Source: Neckera pumila (taxonomy: Eukaryota > Streptophyta > Bryopsida > Hypnales > Neckeraceae). Taken from it: a DNA stretch of 64,000 nt. The notes under the pieces were generated by a model. That model was not told the DNA's origin. It did no database searches and worked only from the letters and a program-made list of their open reading frames with translations. Shown here piece after piece: positions 1 through 13,800 of the stretch. Numbering within the stretch: position 1 is the stretch's first letter; each line of letters begins with the position of its first letter. A program made the translations under genes and the position numbers. The stretch is taken from the NCBI GenBank assembly GCA_963969595.1, contig OZ018416.1:18492065-18556064 (forward strand). Direction: 5' to 3'.

Positions 1-655
1 TTTTTTATTTATTTATGTTAAGTATTTGAGTCGAGAATCTCCCAAAAAAAATTTCACTCATTAAAATAGCACTTAATAGCACTTAATTTTCACTCATTAA
101 AAATTGTTAAGTAGAGGTGGATCCAAGATTGAAAAAAAACTAAATTGTTAATAGCTTTTAAATGGAATTGAATCACAATAATCCCAATGGTGAGATTGCT
201 TCAGCAAGAAAATCTAACCTTGTCTAACAACTTTTTTTGAAAAATTCAAAAAATTGCATTTTATAATGAAATCTACAAGTTATTTTTTCAAGAAGATGCT
301 TAGAGTGCCCAAAAAACTAAGATTGTCCATAAATTTCTCATAATTAGTCCAAATTGAATGAAACATAGCTTCACATGTAGACAAAAATATAATCTTTGAA
401 AAAAAAATTTGAAAAAAAATTATTTTGAATTTTTGTGATTTTTTTTGTGTTGCCCGCCAAACTCTATTTTTGCTTATTGAATCATAACTTTTGCTCCCGG
501 GCATCAATTGAAATAAAAGTTATATATTCACAAAGCTCTTGCAAAAATACACAACTTCAAAAAATCCCAAAAAATATCTCTAAAAATTGAGACAGTAGGA
601 ACCTACCCGGACCCAATTTGTCCTCCGAGGGGACAAATGGTCCTTTAAGGGTTAA
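1..655 (-). mobile_element. Family A TTAA element, partial (cut by the window edge)
   Basis: Reverse-oriented relative to the 39975 copy. It ends GGTCCTTTAAGGGTTAA at 639-655 and shares the internal phrase CATAACTTTTGCTCCCGGGCA and neighbouring sequence with other copies. Confidence 0.75.
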
Positions 656-775
656 TTTGAAGTCTTCCTAGATATTTCAAAAGGGATATACTTCTTTCTT
701 TGGGATCTTGAGGAAGAAAATACAACATTACACAATGTTATATATCTTATTAATGAGGGGGTCAAATCTCCTTGG

Positions 776-820
<45 letters not shown>

Positions 821-3800
821 TGGTTTTAACCATGCTAAGCTCTCAAGGATGGTAGCTTAGTTTAATTTTATGGTGGAGAAAATTGCAAAAATTGTCCTCA
901 CAAGTTATAAGGAGAATTTTTTTTTCACAAACTAGCGATTGGCGCTTGCTTTGCTGCATATTAAATATATTGCTTTCATCAATTTTTTGTGTGATAGAAT
1001 GTAGATAAACAAAGTATGTATAATCTTTAAATGAAAATATTGACATCCTCATACAATATTCTTTGAAAAAATCATGGAAGAAATTTATATAGTGCAATAT
1101 AAAGTAATTAAACAAAATCTTTATATCATAATTTTTACAAAATAACCTTTGCAAAGATGAAAACATTGCAATAAGAATAAATTAATCAAGTGAACAATGT
1201 AAGTAGAATCTTCACATTTGAATATGTAGAGCAACACTAGCAGTTGGTGCTTCTTTATTCTTTTATATCACATTTTAAAAAGACATGGAATTTATCTATA
1301 GTCTTGTTGTCTGAAAAGTTTCTTTGAAATTTTTTTAGAAGTATCCATTTGATTTTCAAATATTTCACGAAAAGAATACATAATATATAGTAGAAAGTAT
1401 CCTATGGCTATTACAAAAGCAATTGAATTTCTATAATATTATTCAAAATTGAATTGTGATATTATAGAGGTCGTTGTGATTTTAATAGTATGAAAAATAG
1501 GTAAAATAGTGGATCAAATTCATATCATTTGACTTTAATCCCTAAAGAAGTGACATTAAAATTTTAAACAATAAATGAAGGTAAATCATGCATTTCAACC
1601 AACACCAAAAAATCCCTCAATTAATTGCAAATTTGTTGCAAGTATAATCTTTTATTGCCCAACATATCCATTTTTCGTTGTTGTCATCCAAACAAGTGCC
1701 AATGTATTTGCAAAAACGATCATTGTCATTTATTAATTTTTTCTTTGATATTTTTTAATATTTTCAATTCTTTTCTGCAAATATTATTTAGAATTTAAAG
1801 TGTAAACTTTAGCATGTTTCACCTCAATAATTTATTTTATTTGTTAGAAACAAGTGGCATGGACTTGTCCATCTGTACATCCTTTGCTAGCTGGATGGTC
1901 ATTTGTGTTTTGGGTATGTCAATTTTCAAGAGCTATATACTTTCATAACTGTTTCATATGTATTTTGATGAGAATATTCATGGGATGTTTTTCATGTAGG
2001 AATTATGTACAATGCATTGTCTACCAAGTGATTGATTGAGTGAAAATCAATACTAGTAGAAACAACTGTTGGGTCAAGGAGTCTCTATAAATGAAGTGTT
2101 CAAGCTATGAATAAGCCCTTGACATTGAATTGTGCATTAAGCCCTTGACATTGGAACAATAAAAAGAGATGCTCCGAAATTAATAATTGGCATGACCAGT
2201 CAACAAAAATACAATAGAATAATGTATCTGCAATGTAGCCAATCAAAGGTGCTATTTAAGAAGGGATTTAAAGATGAAAAAGGGCCATAGCAATTTAAGT
2301 GAGGGCAATTGTAATTGAGGTACCAAGTGAGTTGTATTGTGCTGTAAGTGAGCTTGATAATGTTGAATTAAAGTGTATATCTCATTGATTTTGATTTGAA
2401 GTTCATCATTTTGAAAGGGGCTGTTGTGAATGTGAAAGTAGAAGAGTATGTCATTGTCATTCTGTGAGCAACAATTGTAGATTTTGAATGGGTAATTTTT
2501 AACATTGTTCTTTGTCAAACTGAACGCACATCTCATAAACATTGATTCATCAAAGAGCAAAGCCTAAGACATAAAGTATTACTCACCGCCTTGAGTTATT
2601 GATTTTGCTCAAACCAAAATGAAACTGCTGCAAAAATTTAAGTAACAAAAGGCATAGAACTACAACATCAATTGCCCTAATATTGATGTATTTTGTACAT
2701 TTAAAATTTAAAATGTACATGATATAGATGCACTTCTTTAAATGGTTCTCCTTAAAACATTCCAAGTCTAACAGCCGTAAACACTCCAAAAACTTTTGCT
2801 TGCTCACGGTGAACACAGACAATATGAAACCTAGAGCTAGCTGATCTTGATGGACATATGATACACCTCCGAGGAGAATAAATTGACGTTCAATTCCCAG
2901 CTACTCACTGTGTTGCTATTGCCAACGGACACGATTTTTCTGCATCCTCAAAGCGAAAGTTCCTCACACTGCTATCAGAGTGTCCCAGACTCAAAAAGAC
3001 ATCTCTACCAAATCCACGCTTCACTAAAGAATGGTTCTCAATATCACCTGTGAATCTATTCAAAAGAACTACCACCTGTAACACTATTTACACACCAAGT
3101 ACCGTGATCATGAATCTGTACTATGCTTCACCCTCTTGCCACCCAATTCTGAATACCCTTGAATGCTGAATTACCAGAACAACAAGTGCACTGCAAACAA
3201 GAGAACAAGCATAGAGATCGAATCATCAGTCCCAGCATTCAGAACCTACACATGTGATTGTGAGAAACGAATTGATTCCAGTTCACAATCTCCTTGTAAC
3301 GATCATAGTACTCGGAGCTCATATCCGATTGCTTAAGAGAATTACTAGAAGCAGTGGTACAGCAGGGTTATGTACATTACACTTAGCACCTGAGGATCTA
3401 GGCACACAAGATTGAAGTAACATCACATAAAACTTAATTCATCAAAGAGAAAAGCCTGGGACAAGGAGTTCTTTTTTAATGTTTTGCAGTCTTATCTGTG
3501 TAGTTTCCAGCTTAGGATTAGAGTCTTTGAATCAGAATCAACAAAAGTGCAAAGGGAAGGCAATTAGACATGCCTTGCAATTGAACGAGAATATTTGTTT
3601 TTCTGTAACGAAATAAACCAGAGTGACGATCGTTAATTTTCGATAGTCTCAAATCACAATGTCACGCTAGTTTTCTGTTATCTCTGCTCAGTTGTTCAGC
3701 TTGTGATGCTATATAATTATCTGTTTGGACAAGCCGGTAGTTCCTCTATTTGAGCTAAGTGATTCGAGTATGTGTATACAATATAAACATGTGCTATCAT

Positions 3801-5160
3801 CAAATTTTAGAATATTTGCTTAAGATCGATCTACTGTAGCTAACATGTCCAGATTTTCTTTGCCATAAGCACATTCATAAGACCTAAGGTCACGAGAAAA
3901 CTATCCTTAAAACAGTCACTGAACTAAGCAACACCAAGAATCGCCGTCGAAGCAAACATTCAGCCATGTACCTATTGTCGCAGAAGCCATTGGTTGTCAA
4001 ACACCTACCAATAAACCCAACTCTCTTTGTAACTTCTGCAAACGTTATCCCAATAACACCATCCTCTTTCATGTGTTGCAATCCTCTTTCATGTGCCAAC
4101 CAGAACTCGTCTCAAAACATGACCAAATTAACTATTACGAGTGTCTTTATCTCGCATTCGCAATGCAAGCAATTCAAGGCAGATTCGAAATTCACGAAGG
4201 AAAGAACTTACTCGCACAGGGTTGCACAAACGAAGAGTTGCTCGCAACAGTATGAGGCTGCTGGCTAGATCGAGGAGCAGGCCAGGGAGCTCCCAGTCAG
4301 CTGAGATTGACTTGAAGCAAGGAAATGTGGCGATGCCGAAACGCAGAGCGACGTTTCCAATAAGGTCGCCATAACTAGCAAAAAACGGCAAGCAATCTAG
4401 CGTAACAAATACAAATTCTTGTGCAGCTCAAGGATGGAAAATGCAGTACACTAGGATTTACAAAGAGTTGTCATGCCCCTATCGCCTGTCAAACTATCTC
4501 CATGATCATGCTCTACCGTAGAATTGTGAAAATTTTGATAAAGAATCGGTCAGAAAGCTTTACAAACATTGCTTGCATTTCCATTGACACGAAACGAATC
4601 AGGCTCCGAAGCTTTCTCTATCTTACAGAAGCACTGGCACGGGGATATCTACTATACACTGGATCCAGACACACACGACTAAAGTAACATCTCGATAAAC
4701 ATAATTAATCGAAGAGCAAAACACATTCTTAAATTTATTTTCCATACAATTTTGATCATAAGATCGCTGAGCTTTTTTTCCAGGGAAAATGACTTTGGGA
4801 GGGCTTATTTCAAATACTTCGCAAAGAAACGGTTTCTCTTTTTTAACCAAAGATGGTCGAGAATATGCATTTCGATTTTCACAAGAATTAGAGCTATAAA
4901 CAATTGATTTCAAAGCCTTCAGTTGTTGTACAATAGGAATACAGGAGTTAAAGGAACTGTGCGGCTATCAACTCAGTTTTTGCCCCAACCAATCTTTCCA
5001 ACTTGTACTATCCAACCAATCTATTCTTTCCAACTTGTATTTAGAGTATTTGTCTAAATTATAAGTATTTGTCGCCCATTTGTGAAAAAATAAAAAAAAA
5101 TAAAAAAGAATAAAAAATAAATTATAAGTATTTGTTCAATTCAGAATTATGAAATTACAT
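656..5160. other. Unassigned, AT-rich left part and mixed right part
   Basis: No gene recognised. From about 2.5 to 4.9 kb base composition is more mixed. The phrase TCAAAGAGCAAAGCC and relatives recur at about 2547, 3443 and 4708, which suggests old duplicated sequence. Short frames near 3890-4390 show no domain. Confidence 0.4.
780..818. repeat. (TA)n microsatellite
   Basis: An uninterrupted run of alternating T and A, about 38 bp. Confidence 0.95.
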
Positions 5161-5234
5161 GATAAAAAATGATTTTCCCCTTCCCTTTCAATTTTTTTTT
5201 GGTCTGAGCAACTTGACAAAGACATTAGAGAAAA

Positions 5235-5298
5235 AGCAGCCCTTCGGAGGGCTGCTCCAAATTGACAAGCCAAGCTATTTCAAGCTTGGCCTGTCAAT
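5235..5298. repeat. Two adjacent hairpins
   Basis: 5235-5256 forms a 9-bp stem (AGCAGCCCT/AGGGCTGCT) around TCGG. 5261-5298 forms a 16-bp stem with one mismatch (ATTGACAAGCCAAGCT/AGCTTGGCCTGTCAAT) and a 6-nt loop. Confidence 0.75.
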
Positions 5299-5553
5299 CT
5301 CGAAATGGACCCAATTGAGCAATGAATTTGGCCGACTGCTCGCCAAAACAATCAGCTTTCGTCTTCTTTTTCTTTTAAAAAAAAAAAAAATTTGTTTTAA
5401 CTTTTTAATATTTTCTTAAGATTAAAAAAAATTACTATTATTACTAATTTTTTATTTGCAAAATTGACTTCCTGCTCCACTGTGTTTGCAAAATCTGCTA
5501 CGTAGAAATAGGGGAAAAAACAATTTTCAGCCTCGTTAAACCAAATTTTAGGG

Positions 5554-5588
5554 TCCTTCTGAAGGTTGTGGAGCAACCTTCCGAAGGA
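5554..5588. repeat. Hairpin with 15-bp stem
   Basis: TCCTTCTGAAGGTTG pairs with CAACCTTCCGAAGGA with one mismatch and a 5-nt loop. Confidence 0.7.
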
Positions 5589-5599
5589 TTGATTTTTTT

Positions 5600-7480
5600 T
5601 CTAATGAAGGGTACAACCTGAAAATGGTCAATTCAATTGGGCATTTAGGAATTAATCCTTAACCTCCTCAGGCTTCAAATGAATCTATGATAAAGTAGTT
5701 TCATGGAAAATTTGGGAATGTTTTAACCTATTGAATCCACTTTTGTAGTAAATAAAATTTGTCAAGCATTGCATTTAGATTGCAAAGTCAAAGCTTTGTT
5801 CACTCGTCAAATTTACATGCCATAATCGTACAAACTTTGGATACGGAGCAAGACATGTGCTTCACTTCGAGGAGATTTTGATTTCCCCATGGAGATACTA
5901 GGCCAAGAATTGTTGTTTTAGGATTAACACTTGAAATCATAGGGGGACCATATTTCTTTATAAAAATTCCAAAACTCATAGCATTCCAAATATTACCTCA
6001 TATGGCATTTCCTTGCGATGATTCAATTATTAGAAACTCACTTTAGGGTATTTTTTATGTTTAGGGATACAAACAATAAATAGAAATACTATGTCATTGA
6101 AATCTTTGCCAAGGACTATTTAAACATGTCAACCTTGACAATGAATAAGTTATAGTAAAATAATTAAAAGTTTATATTCTTATGTTTTCATATACTATTT
6201 TAAAGAAAAAAAAATTCAATTTCAATTGGCCATATATATTTCTAAAGAGAAGAAAAACTTGTAAGTTCATGACAATTATCCATGACATGTTAAACAAAGC
6301 TTAATATGAAGTATGAAAATTTTGATCTAATCCAAATTATCAGTAATAAAGAAAATATTTTAACTTGTAAAGAACCATCATCCCCTCAAAAGACAAATGA
6401 AAGTTTTTATACGTGCCTATGTTGGTTTTGGCATGATTAGCTTTTTGACATGACTAGCATGGCATTTTGTGAAACTTTTATTTAAGATAGGAGAATAAAT
6501 TAGTTGTATGGAAATATAATTCTTTATTTCAATTAGTACACAAGTAAGGTCATGCCACTTACATTACCTTATATTAGATGGAGACGTTAAATTTTTAGTC
6601 AAAAAACACATATATTATACAATTGAATATGAAATTATGTGAACTCAAATATAAAGTGGCAATTAAATCTATGCTGTGCCATGTCAAGGATTGCGCCAAT
6701 TGTAAGATTCAAGCTCACACCTCTTTTCAAATCAAAATGAAGAATGTCTTGACAGTGAAGAGTGTAAATCTTCTCACCTTCCCATGTATAAGCACAAATC
6801 AAGTTTTATTTTGAATGACCAGAAAGTTATGTTTACTAAGAGATTGCAAAGTTAAAAAAGTAAGAGTTTTATTAAGCTTGTGTCAAAACATGTCTCTATA
6901 TTGATCTTAAGCATTATAATATTTGAACTATGCTAGTGTAATTATAAAGCTACAATTTTAATACTAATTATCTTTAAATTCCTACAACTATGACAATCAA
7001 GTAGCAATCAAGCAACAATATCATAACAAGGTCAATCAATTTGGATAAGGTGAATTTTTCATTACTATTAAACTGAATTTAAACTTCTAATACAACTAAT
7101 AGTCCATGCCATCCAAAAACATTGTATCATGAATTTTTTGGTACAAACAATGCATCGACTGTTATAAAAGCAGTTTGTCAATAGGGAACTAAATTAGAAT
7201 TATGAAAAAAATTAAAAAAATTTGCAAAGAGATTAGAATATTATTCAGAGAAATATTTGAAATGAAACTAGTTTGGAATTTAAAAAATTGAATGAAAATG
7301 GTCTAGGAAAGACCAAAGCTCCAATAATGGCTATAATGCATAATATTCACAATGTTTGCTAATCATAGTGGATCTTCTTCTTTTTGTGGCATCATATGCT
7401 ACCAAATGAGCCACCACCTTTCTAAAAGGACAAAAGTAGAAGACTCAACTTTTCACTTGACTACACAACAAAACTTTAAT
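5600..7480. other. Unassigned AT-rich DNA
   Basis: No gene, element ends or clear repeats seen. Confidence 0.4.
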
Positions 7481-8041
7481 CATTAACCCCTAAAGGACCA
7501 AGTGTCCGTTCAATGGACAAATGGGATTTTGGGCAGCTACGGGCTGAATTTTTGTCTTGATTTTATGAAATTCTTTTTGAAGATAGAAAAATTGATAAGC
7601 TTCATGGGAATATAATTTTTTTTTCAATTGGTGCCTGGAAAAAAAAGTTATGCCCAAATAAGCTCAAAACAAGGGAGAGCGGGCAACAAAAAAATTTTGC
7701 AAAAAATTTAATTTTTCTTTTTTCATTTTTTTTCATTTGTAGATTATATTTTTGTCTATTTGGGAAGCTTTGATTCATTTCATTTGGATTTTTTATGAGA
7801 AAGTTATGGACAATCTTGTTTTTTGGGCAATTAGAGTATCATCTTGAAGAAAATAACTTGTAAGATTCATTTTGAAATGCAATTTTTGCAATTTAAAAAA
7901 AAGAGAAGTTCCACATGGTTTAGTTTTCTTGATAGAACAATCTCACCATTGGGATTCATGCATTTTAATTCCATCTAAAAGATATTAATATTTTAGATTT
8001 TCCTTCTATCTTGTACTATCTTCTACTTAACAATTTTTTTA

Positions 8042-8056
8042 CCTGGGGAGGGCACT
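8042..8056 (+). repeat. Left terminal inverted repeat of the P-like transposon
   Basis: CCTGGGGAGGGCACT matches the reverse complement of the right end at 12 of 15 positions. Confidence 0.7.
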
Positions 8057-9016
8057 ATACGGTTTGTCTATTGGTAGGGTGCGTTCAAGCCCATATTACA
8101 TAAGGGCTATGTAGGTATACTTGGTGTATATATATAGGGCTTCATTTACCTAAATTTCTAAATCCTTCTTATTTCATGTACCCTATAGTTCATTAAAAAA
8201 ATTTTGGGGCGCTATTTTTGTATACCCTATGTTCATTTTAAATATAGAGTTTGCCAAAAAAAATTGAGGACTTCAATGGGGTCACTGAAATTGATCACTA
8301 GAAACTACACACCAAAAAATGGAAATCAACAAGGCAGTTGCAATGAAATTGAAATACCTTCAAAGACAGAGAATATTGAAGCACTAAGTACTTCCTGATT
8401 CACAACAATTTGAATTAGAAGCCACTTCAATTCAGCAAAACAAGAAGAAGGAAATGAAGAACTTGTTGCAATGTTAATGGAATAGTTGCAAAGACAAAGT
8501 CAATTCGAGGAGTAATGCCTTGCACATTCAAAGTAGGATTAAAATAGAAGCCACTTCAAGCACTGCATAATTCAAGAGAACACCACATTGAAGCACTAAG
8601 TAATTGCAGATTGCAAGTAGTTCCATAAACATAGTACTCTTCTTCCTTGCAACCACTTCAAACACAAAGTTCTGCAAAACAGACAGTATTCCTAACCACA
8701 AAGAACTTTCAAGTAGAAAAGCATACAAAATAAGTACCTTTACACTATCATGCACAAACTCATATACATCAGAATATCAATGGAAATGCATTGTGCTAAA
8801 CAATGTGACTATGTTACCAAACACAGCAGAAAACATTTACAAAAGAGTCAAAAATTGAAGGCTGCATTGTTCAATTGTCTAGATTTAGTGTCAAATTGCA
8901 AAATAGGAATGGAACCAAAACAGAAAACTTCAGTTGCGAAAATCAAAGGATGCACTGCCAGCCTTGTAGACGCCATGTGAATGTATTTTCTTCACGAAAA
9001 GAAGCCTGTACAACCA

Positions 9017-9727
9017 TCAAAATAGAGGAAAAGTGAATGGACAAAAGAACGCAAGTTTAATAAAAATAAATAACCCAACAGCAAGCGCTTGAAAGGTTAG
9101 GGTGTGGATCTCACCTCCACAGAATGTTGGTGTGACCCAGACATTCAGGCACTCGGACTGCCCATCTCCTTGTTGAACCTTGATCTGCACTTGCCACCCG
9201 CCAAGAAGACTATGACGCAATTCATGAAGCTTTGTTGCATTCAGCTCATCCAATGCCAACGTCCGCAGCTTCAGACGGAGGTCGGCTGTAAGTCTCCACG
9301 ATTTGCTAAAGACATCCACGTTGGCATCAAAGATCTTTAGCACCGCTCTATCTTTATGTGCCCCTACAAGCCGGACTTGAGCAAGCTCAACATCTCAAGA
9401 AGCAAGCCGGAGTGCTGCAACCTGCATCGTGAGCCCAGCGCACATCCGGGTCTTCTTAGAAACAATTGTGAGAAGGGCGAGCAAGCGCAAGAAAACGGTC
9501 CTATCAGCATGGTGTTGTTCAAAATAGACCCACCTGCACTCAGACAAAGCACAATTCTCCAAGACAAAGTCGAGGAGGGCGTCATTTACAACAACCTGGC
9601 CACATGCTGCCACTGAATCCATGGCACAGCAACAAATCCAACCAGAAAGGCACAGCAACTCTAGAAGAACATGCCAGAAACCCGCAACAAAATCACGATG
9701 CCAATAGGTGACTAGAATGCACAGCAA
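9017..9727 (-). pseudogene. Second reading frame of the P-like element, function unknown
   Basis: One minus-strand frame runs from 9727 to 9017 (about 235 codons), broken only by a TGA near 9393, where an Arg codon CGA would keep it open. The segment is richer in G+C than its surroundings and has protein-like composition (for example NDALLDFVLENCALSECRW and LDELNATKLHELRHSLLGG). It lies inside the transposon, downstream of the transposase on the same strand. It could be a 3' exon, an accessory element protein, or a captured host fragment. I do not recognise a domain. Confidence 0.4.
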
Positions 9728-10139
9728 TTAATATTAGACCAGCAACATTCACAAGGCAAAATTGACAACAAGACCTCCACTAAAACAAATAAAAAACACA
9801 AGAAAAATTGGTTGGGGAGGCAATGTACCTAAAATTCCTTGAAGGGTGAGACTGGAATTGAATTTTTGGGAGGGCCTATCATTTCAATCAGCCTTTCACT
9901 AAACATCCCCATTTGATTGATTGAATGATCCTCCCAACTGAAAAATTTGGACTCAGAATCTGCCCCAAATCCCCTTGGCGGCTCTATCAATTCAAAGTGA
10001 TTTTTCAATAATAGACGCAGCGGGTAGGGATCCCCCCCCCCAAAAAATAATCATTCTAAATTACATACTGTGCTACCATTGGCTAACCGGTTTCATAGTA
10101 TTAAGAAAAAAATTCACTAATTAAAAAGCATTGGACTTA

Positions 10140-10490
10140 AATATAAAAAAATGGAATATGAAAAAAGACCCTCATAGGGTCTGATAAAATTGAATTCCAA
10201 ATGCAGCACATGGCAGGCTTAAAAAAAAATGGGATATGAAAAAAGACCCTCATAGGATCTGAAAAAATTGAATCCCAAATGCGGCACATGGCAAGCTTAA
10301 ACCAAAAAAATGGGATATGAAAAAAGACCCAAATAGGGTCTAATAAAAATGAATGCAGTATCAAAAGACATGCAAAGATTTAACCAAAAAAATTGGGTAT
10401 GAAAAAAGACCCTAATGGGTTTGATGAAACTTGAAGCCAAATGACTAAACTTCCAAGCTTCAAAAAAATATGGGATACAAAACTGAAAGC
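10140..10490. repeat. Tandem repeat of about 80 bp, four units, inside the P-like element
   Basis: Units carry GGGATATGAAAAAAGACCC followed by a GGGTCT arm; the GACCC positions are about 10167, 10245, 10326 and 10409. Each unit has a small palindrome (GACCCTCATAGGGTCT type). Weaker copies continue to about 10760. Confidence 0.7.
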
Positions 10491-10893
10491 CGAATCATAA
10501 ACTTGGCATGGGGTATGGAAAATAAATAGGATTTGATAAAACCTAAAGCCTACTGGGTTTGATTAAACCAAAAGCAATATGGTAAAACTTCAAGTTTAGG
10601 GATAAGAAAATGGAGTACAAAAAAATTTGGACCAATTTTGACCCTTAAAATACTGGGATATCATTATCAAATGGGTATGGTAAAGCTTAAATTTGTATGA
10701 TACACAGAATACGGGCATAATAAAGCATAAATCTGTATGAAAAAAAGGGGTAAATGTTCTTTCACCAAATTTAAAGTACACTTCGGGTTTGAAGAAATGG
10801 TGATTTCAAGAGCCACTAGCTCACGCTAGGAAAATCTCACAATACACACTTAGATGTAAATTAACGCATACACTGCACTATTCAAACCAACGC

Positions 10894-13800
10894 CTACACT
10901 ACATTATTTGATACATATTTGTTCAAGTTCATTGCATCCAAACTATCTAAACTGTAAATATGATTTTCGGGGTTATAAGTGAGAGTAACATTTGTGATAG
11001 TGGATTCAAGGCCAATCCACTTTGAATTTGTCAAGTCATACCTGAATTTGTATTGCCCCGCTGCGCGTGTATAGTAGTGCATCATAACTTCAATGTTAGA
11101 ACTTAGGTTAGTGTTTTTGCTTGTACCTACATCGCGGTTGGCCAAATCCACCGGTTTGCTTCAATGCGCCCCAAGAGCGCCCACTAGCACGCCTCCTCAT
11201 TTTTTGGATACACCCCACCTACCATGTCCCTACATCCACACCTTGCATGACAGAAGTAGCTGTACCTGACTGAGATGCGTGAGTTCTTCTCCTTTTTTTT
11301 GCTGCAGCCACTGTAGATGGTCGGGTGATAGTAGAACGTTGCACAAAAAATACACCTACGTTCGATCCAATCCCTACAAAACAGGTATTTACACTTTGAG
11401 AAGCGTTGAGATACGCTTCACTATTGTTGAAGTACAAAGAATTTTTGACTTGTGTCAAGCGGTCCTTCGACAAGAAAGGGGTCCCATTGAGCTGCCCAAC
11501 TAGCGTGGATTTGAAAATCTTCTACCCATCAAACTCCACAAATGCTTCAACTTTCAATGGCACTGGTATTGCCTGCACGTGTTTTTTGTGGTTGCTCAGC
11601 ATCTCGGAGATGACATCTTGAGTTTCACTCTCTGCAACTGTCATTGCTGGGACTCCATCGTCAACTACATCTTTTTCGGTTTGCTCTAACCCATTTTCAT
11701 TAGCCTCGACTTGACGCTGCAACTCCTCCTCTTTTTCTTAGAGATCTTCATGCAGTACCTCCATGTCGCCATCCTCACCACGCACAGGTTTCTTAGAAGA
11801 CGGCAATGTCCAAGACAGTTTGTCTGATTGCTCAACAATCCAAGGTTTGTCAAACCACAGTTTTTGTTTTGCGGCAGCTTGTAAATTTGGAGCCATGTTC
11901 AAAGAGGTAATCATCCTTTGCGCATCCTTTAGACCCTCCTTCAATGCTGAAATCACGTGATCATTGGTTGATACAACACTGTAGTCTCCAAGATCGGGTT
12001 CTACTTCGCCATCCTGCAGGGCATGCAACTTTCTCCAAATGTTGTTCATCTTGTTGTGTGCCCTGCCAAACTTAATGCCGTTCCCCCCATACTCAATCTG
12101 GGATAAATGATTGATAGTGTTGGCACATCCCACCAATTCGTGAGAATCATAAGACCTCTCCATTCCAACCATTCCCCCAACCTTGGAGAAAAAAATCTCG
12201 CAGGAGTCACTACCGGTTAAATGTAAAGGCACAGTCATGTGAGGATATTTGTCCCAAAAATGGCAAACAAGCAAAACTAGGAAATGACACAACAATTGTA
12301 TGTCTAGAAAGCATTGCTAGCTAACAAAATTCAATTTTGGATTTATCGGTTCACTATTCCCCATGACTGCTTGATTACCATGTTTTGTCCACAACTTCTA
12401 AATTTTGAAAAGAAAAGAAACCTTACCAGCTTCCACAATCCGGGCACGCAATTCATGTTGTGGAGAAAGAAATATGTCAATGTAATCCGCACATTTCTCT
12501 AAGTACATCTCAGTTCCTAGAGTGCGTTCACGGTGCACATCAATAGCCAAACAAAGGGACCGTAGGCAATCTCGAACCTTCTGTGAGCACAATCTCTGGG
12601 CACTAGCCCAATTTTGACGATCCTTCCTATCATAATCTTGTTGAAGTAAGCCATGTTCATCAAACGTGAAACGGTTAAACACTTGACATATATGTTGGTA
12701 AAGGGCTAGATCACCACCTAATTTCAAAGTATGTACATTGCTATCCATAGGATTTAGTAATTTTTTACCATTGTGGATGTAGTCCTGGTCATGCAGACCG
12801 GTTGCTTTACCTTGCAAGTTCAAAGATGAAGTGAATACCCCAGCCCTCCCAATCAACAGTTAAACTGGGCCCCTTTTTACTTTTAAAATCCTCAAGCATT
12901 AACTGCCTTCTACGCAAGTCCCCATCACTAGCATGTCCTATGATAGGACCAACAGCAGAATAGCAATGAGTCTTCCATAATGAATCGATCTGATCCCATT
13001 GTTGTCTAACCTAGTTTGAATAAAAACAACCGCAAGTACAAATTGCAACTAGCACTAATTGTGGCAATTTCTCATGCAATGGATTCACAACAATCACTCT
13101 CGCAAAGCCACCCACCTTGTCCAACCTAAAAGACTCTACTAGCTTATTGTACCCTACTTCAGCATCTCCCACAGTCAGCTTATACAATGGTATACAGACA
13201 TGATCAGCTTTCGGCCACAGAATCCTACTACAGTATCCCACCTAGCTTTCCAAGAAACCCTGCCCCTCACTTTCGTCTCATCTTCAACAAGAATAACCGG
13301 CACTGGACCAGTGATCCCATACGTAGCCTTAGCATTAGTATAAATAGTAGCTATAGATATGAAAATCTCAGCATGTTCCCCCGCTATGAATTGAACTCCT
13401 TTCCTACATTCCCTACGAATAGTGTCGTAACTAGGTCTTGCATAATTCAAGGCAAACAAATCACAAAGACATCTTCCCCCATATATCCTCATAGCCTGGG
13501 AAACTTTTTTTGTATTTTCACTGTAACGGTTTCCACGAGCATCCCTATTCATGTTGGCCGCCACGTCTTTCATGAAGTCCCAAAGCCCAGCTTTGCCTCC
13601 AAATGCTCTGATCCTATGGGCACTAATGATATTGTTACAAAATTTTATTAAATTATTATCTGAGGAGGCAATTTTGGCACTCTTCCGTAGAGTTGGTCTT
13701 TTTGCCTTTAGTTGCACAATTCGCGTTCTAGCATGCCAATGTTGTAATTTTTCTAATTGATACTTCCTGGACAGGTCTCTTGTACGTCTGGACACTTTGT

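Noticed and set aside
916..1250. Motif CTAGCRATTGGCGCTT at about 923 and 1235, and inverted at about 46875
   Set aside because: Three scattered short matches without element boundaries; too weak to define a repeat family.
2583..4400. Several 70-100 codon frames suggesting a host gene
   Set aside because: No domain, no consistent splice structure, and the frames overlap on both strands.
13187..13651. Plus-strand 154-codon frame
   Set aside because: It is antisense to the conserved transposase blocks on the minus strand.
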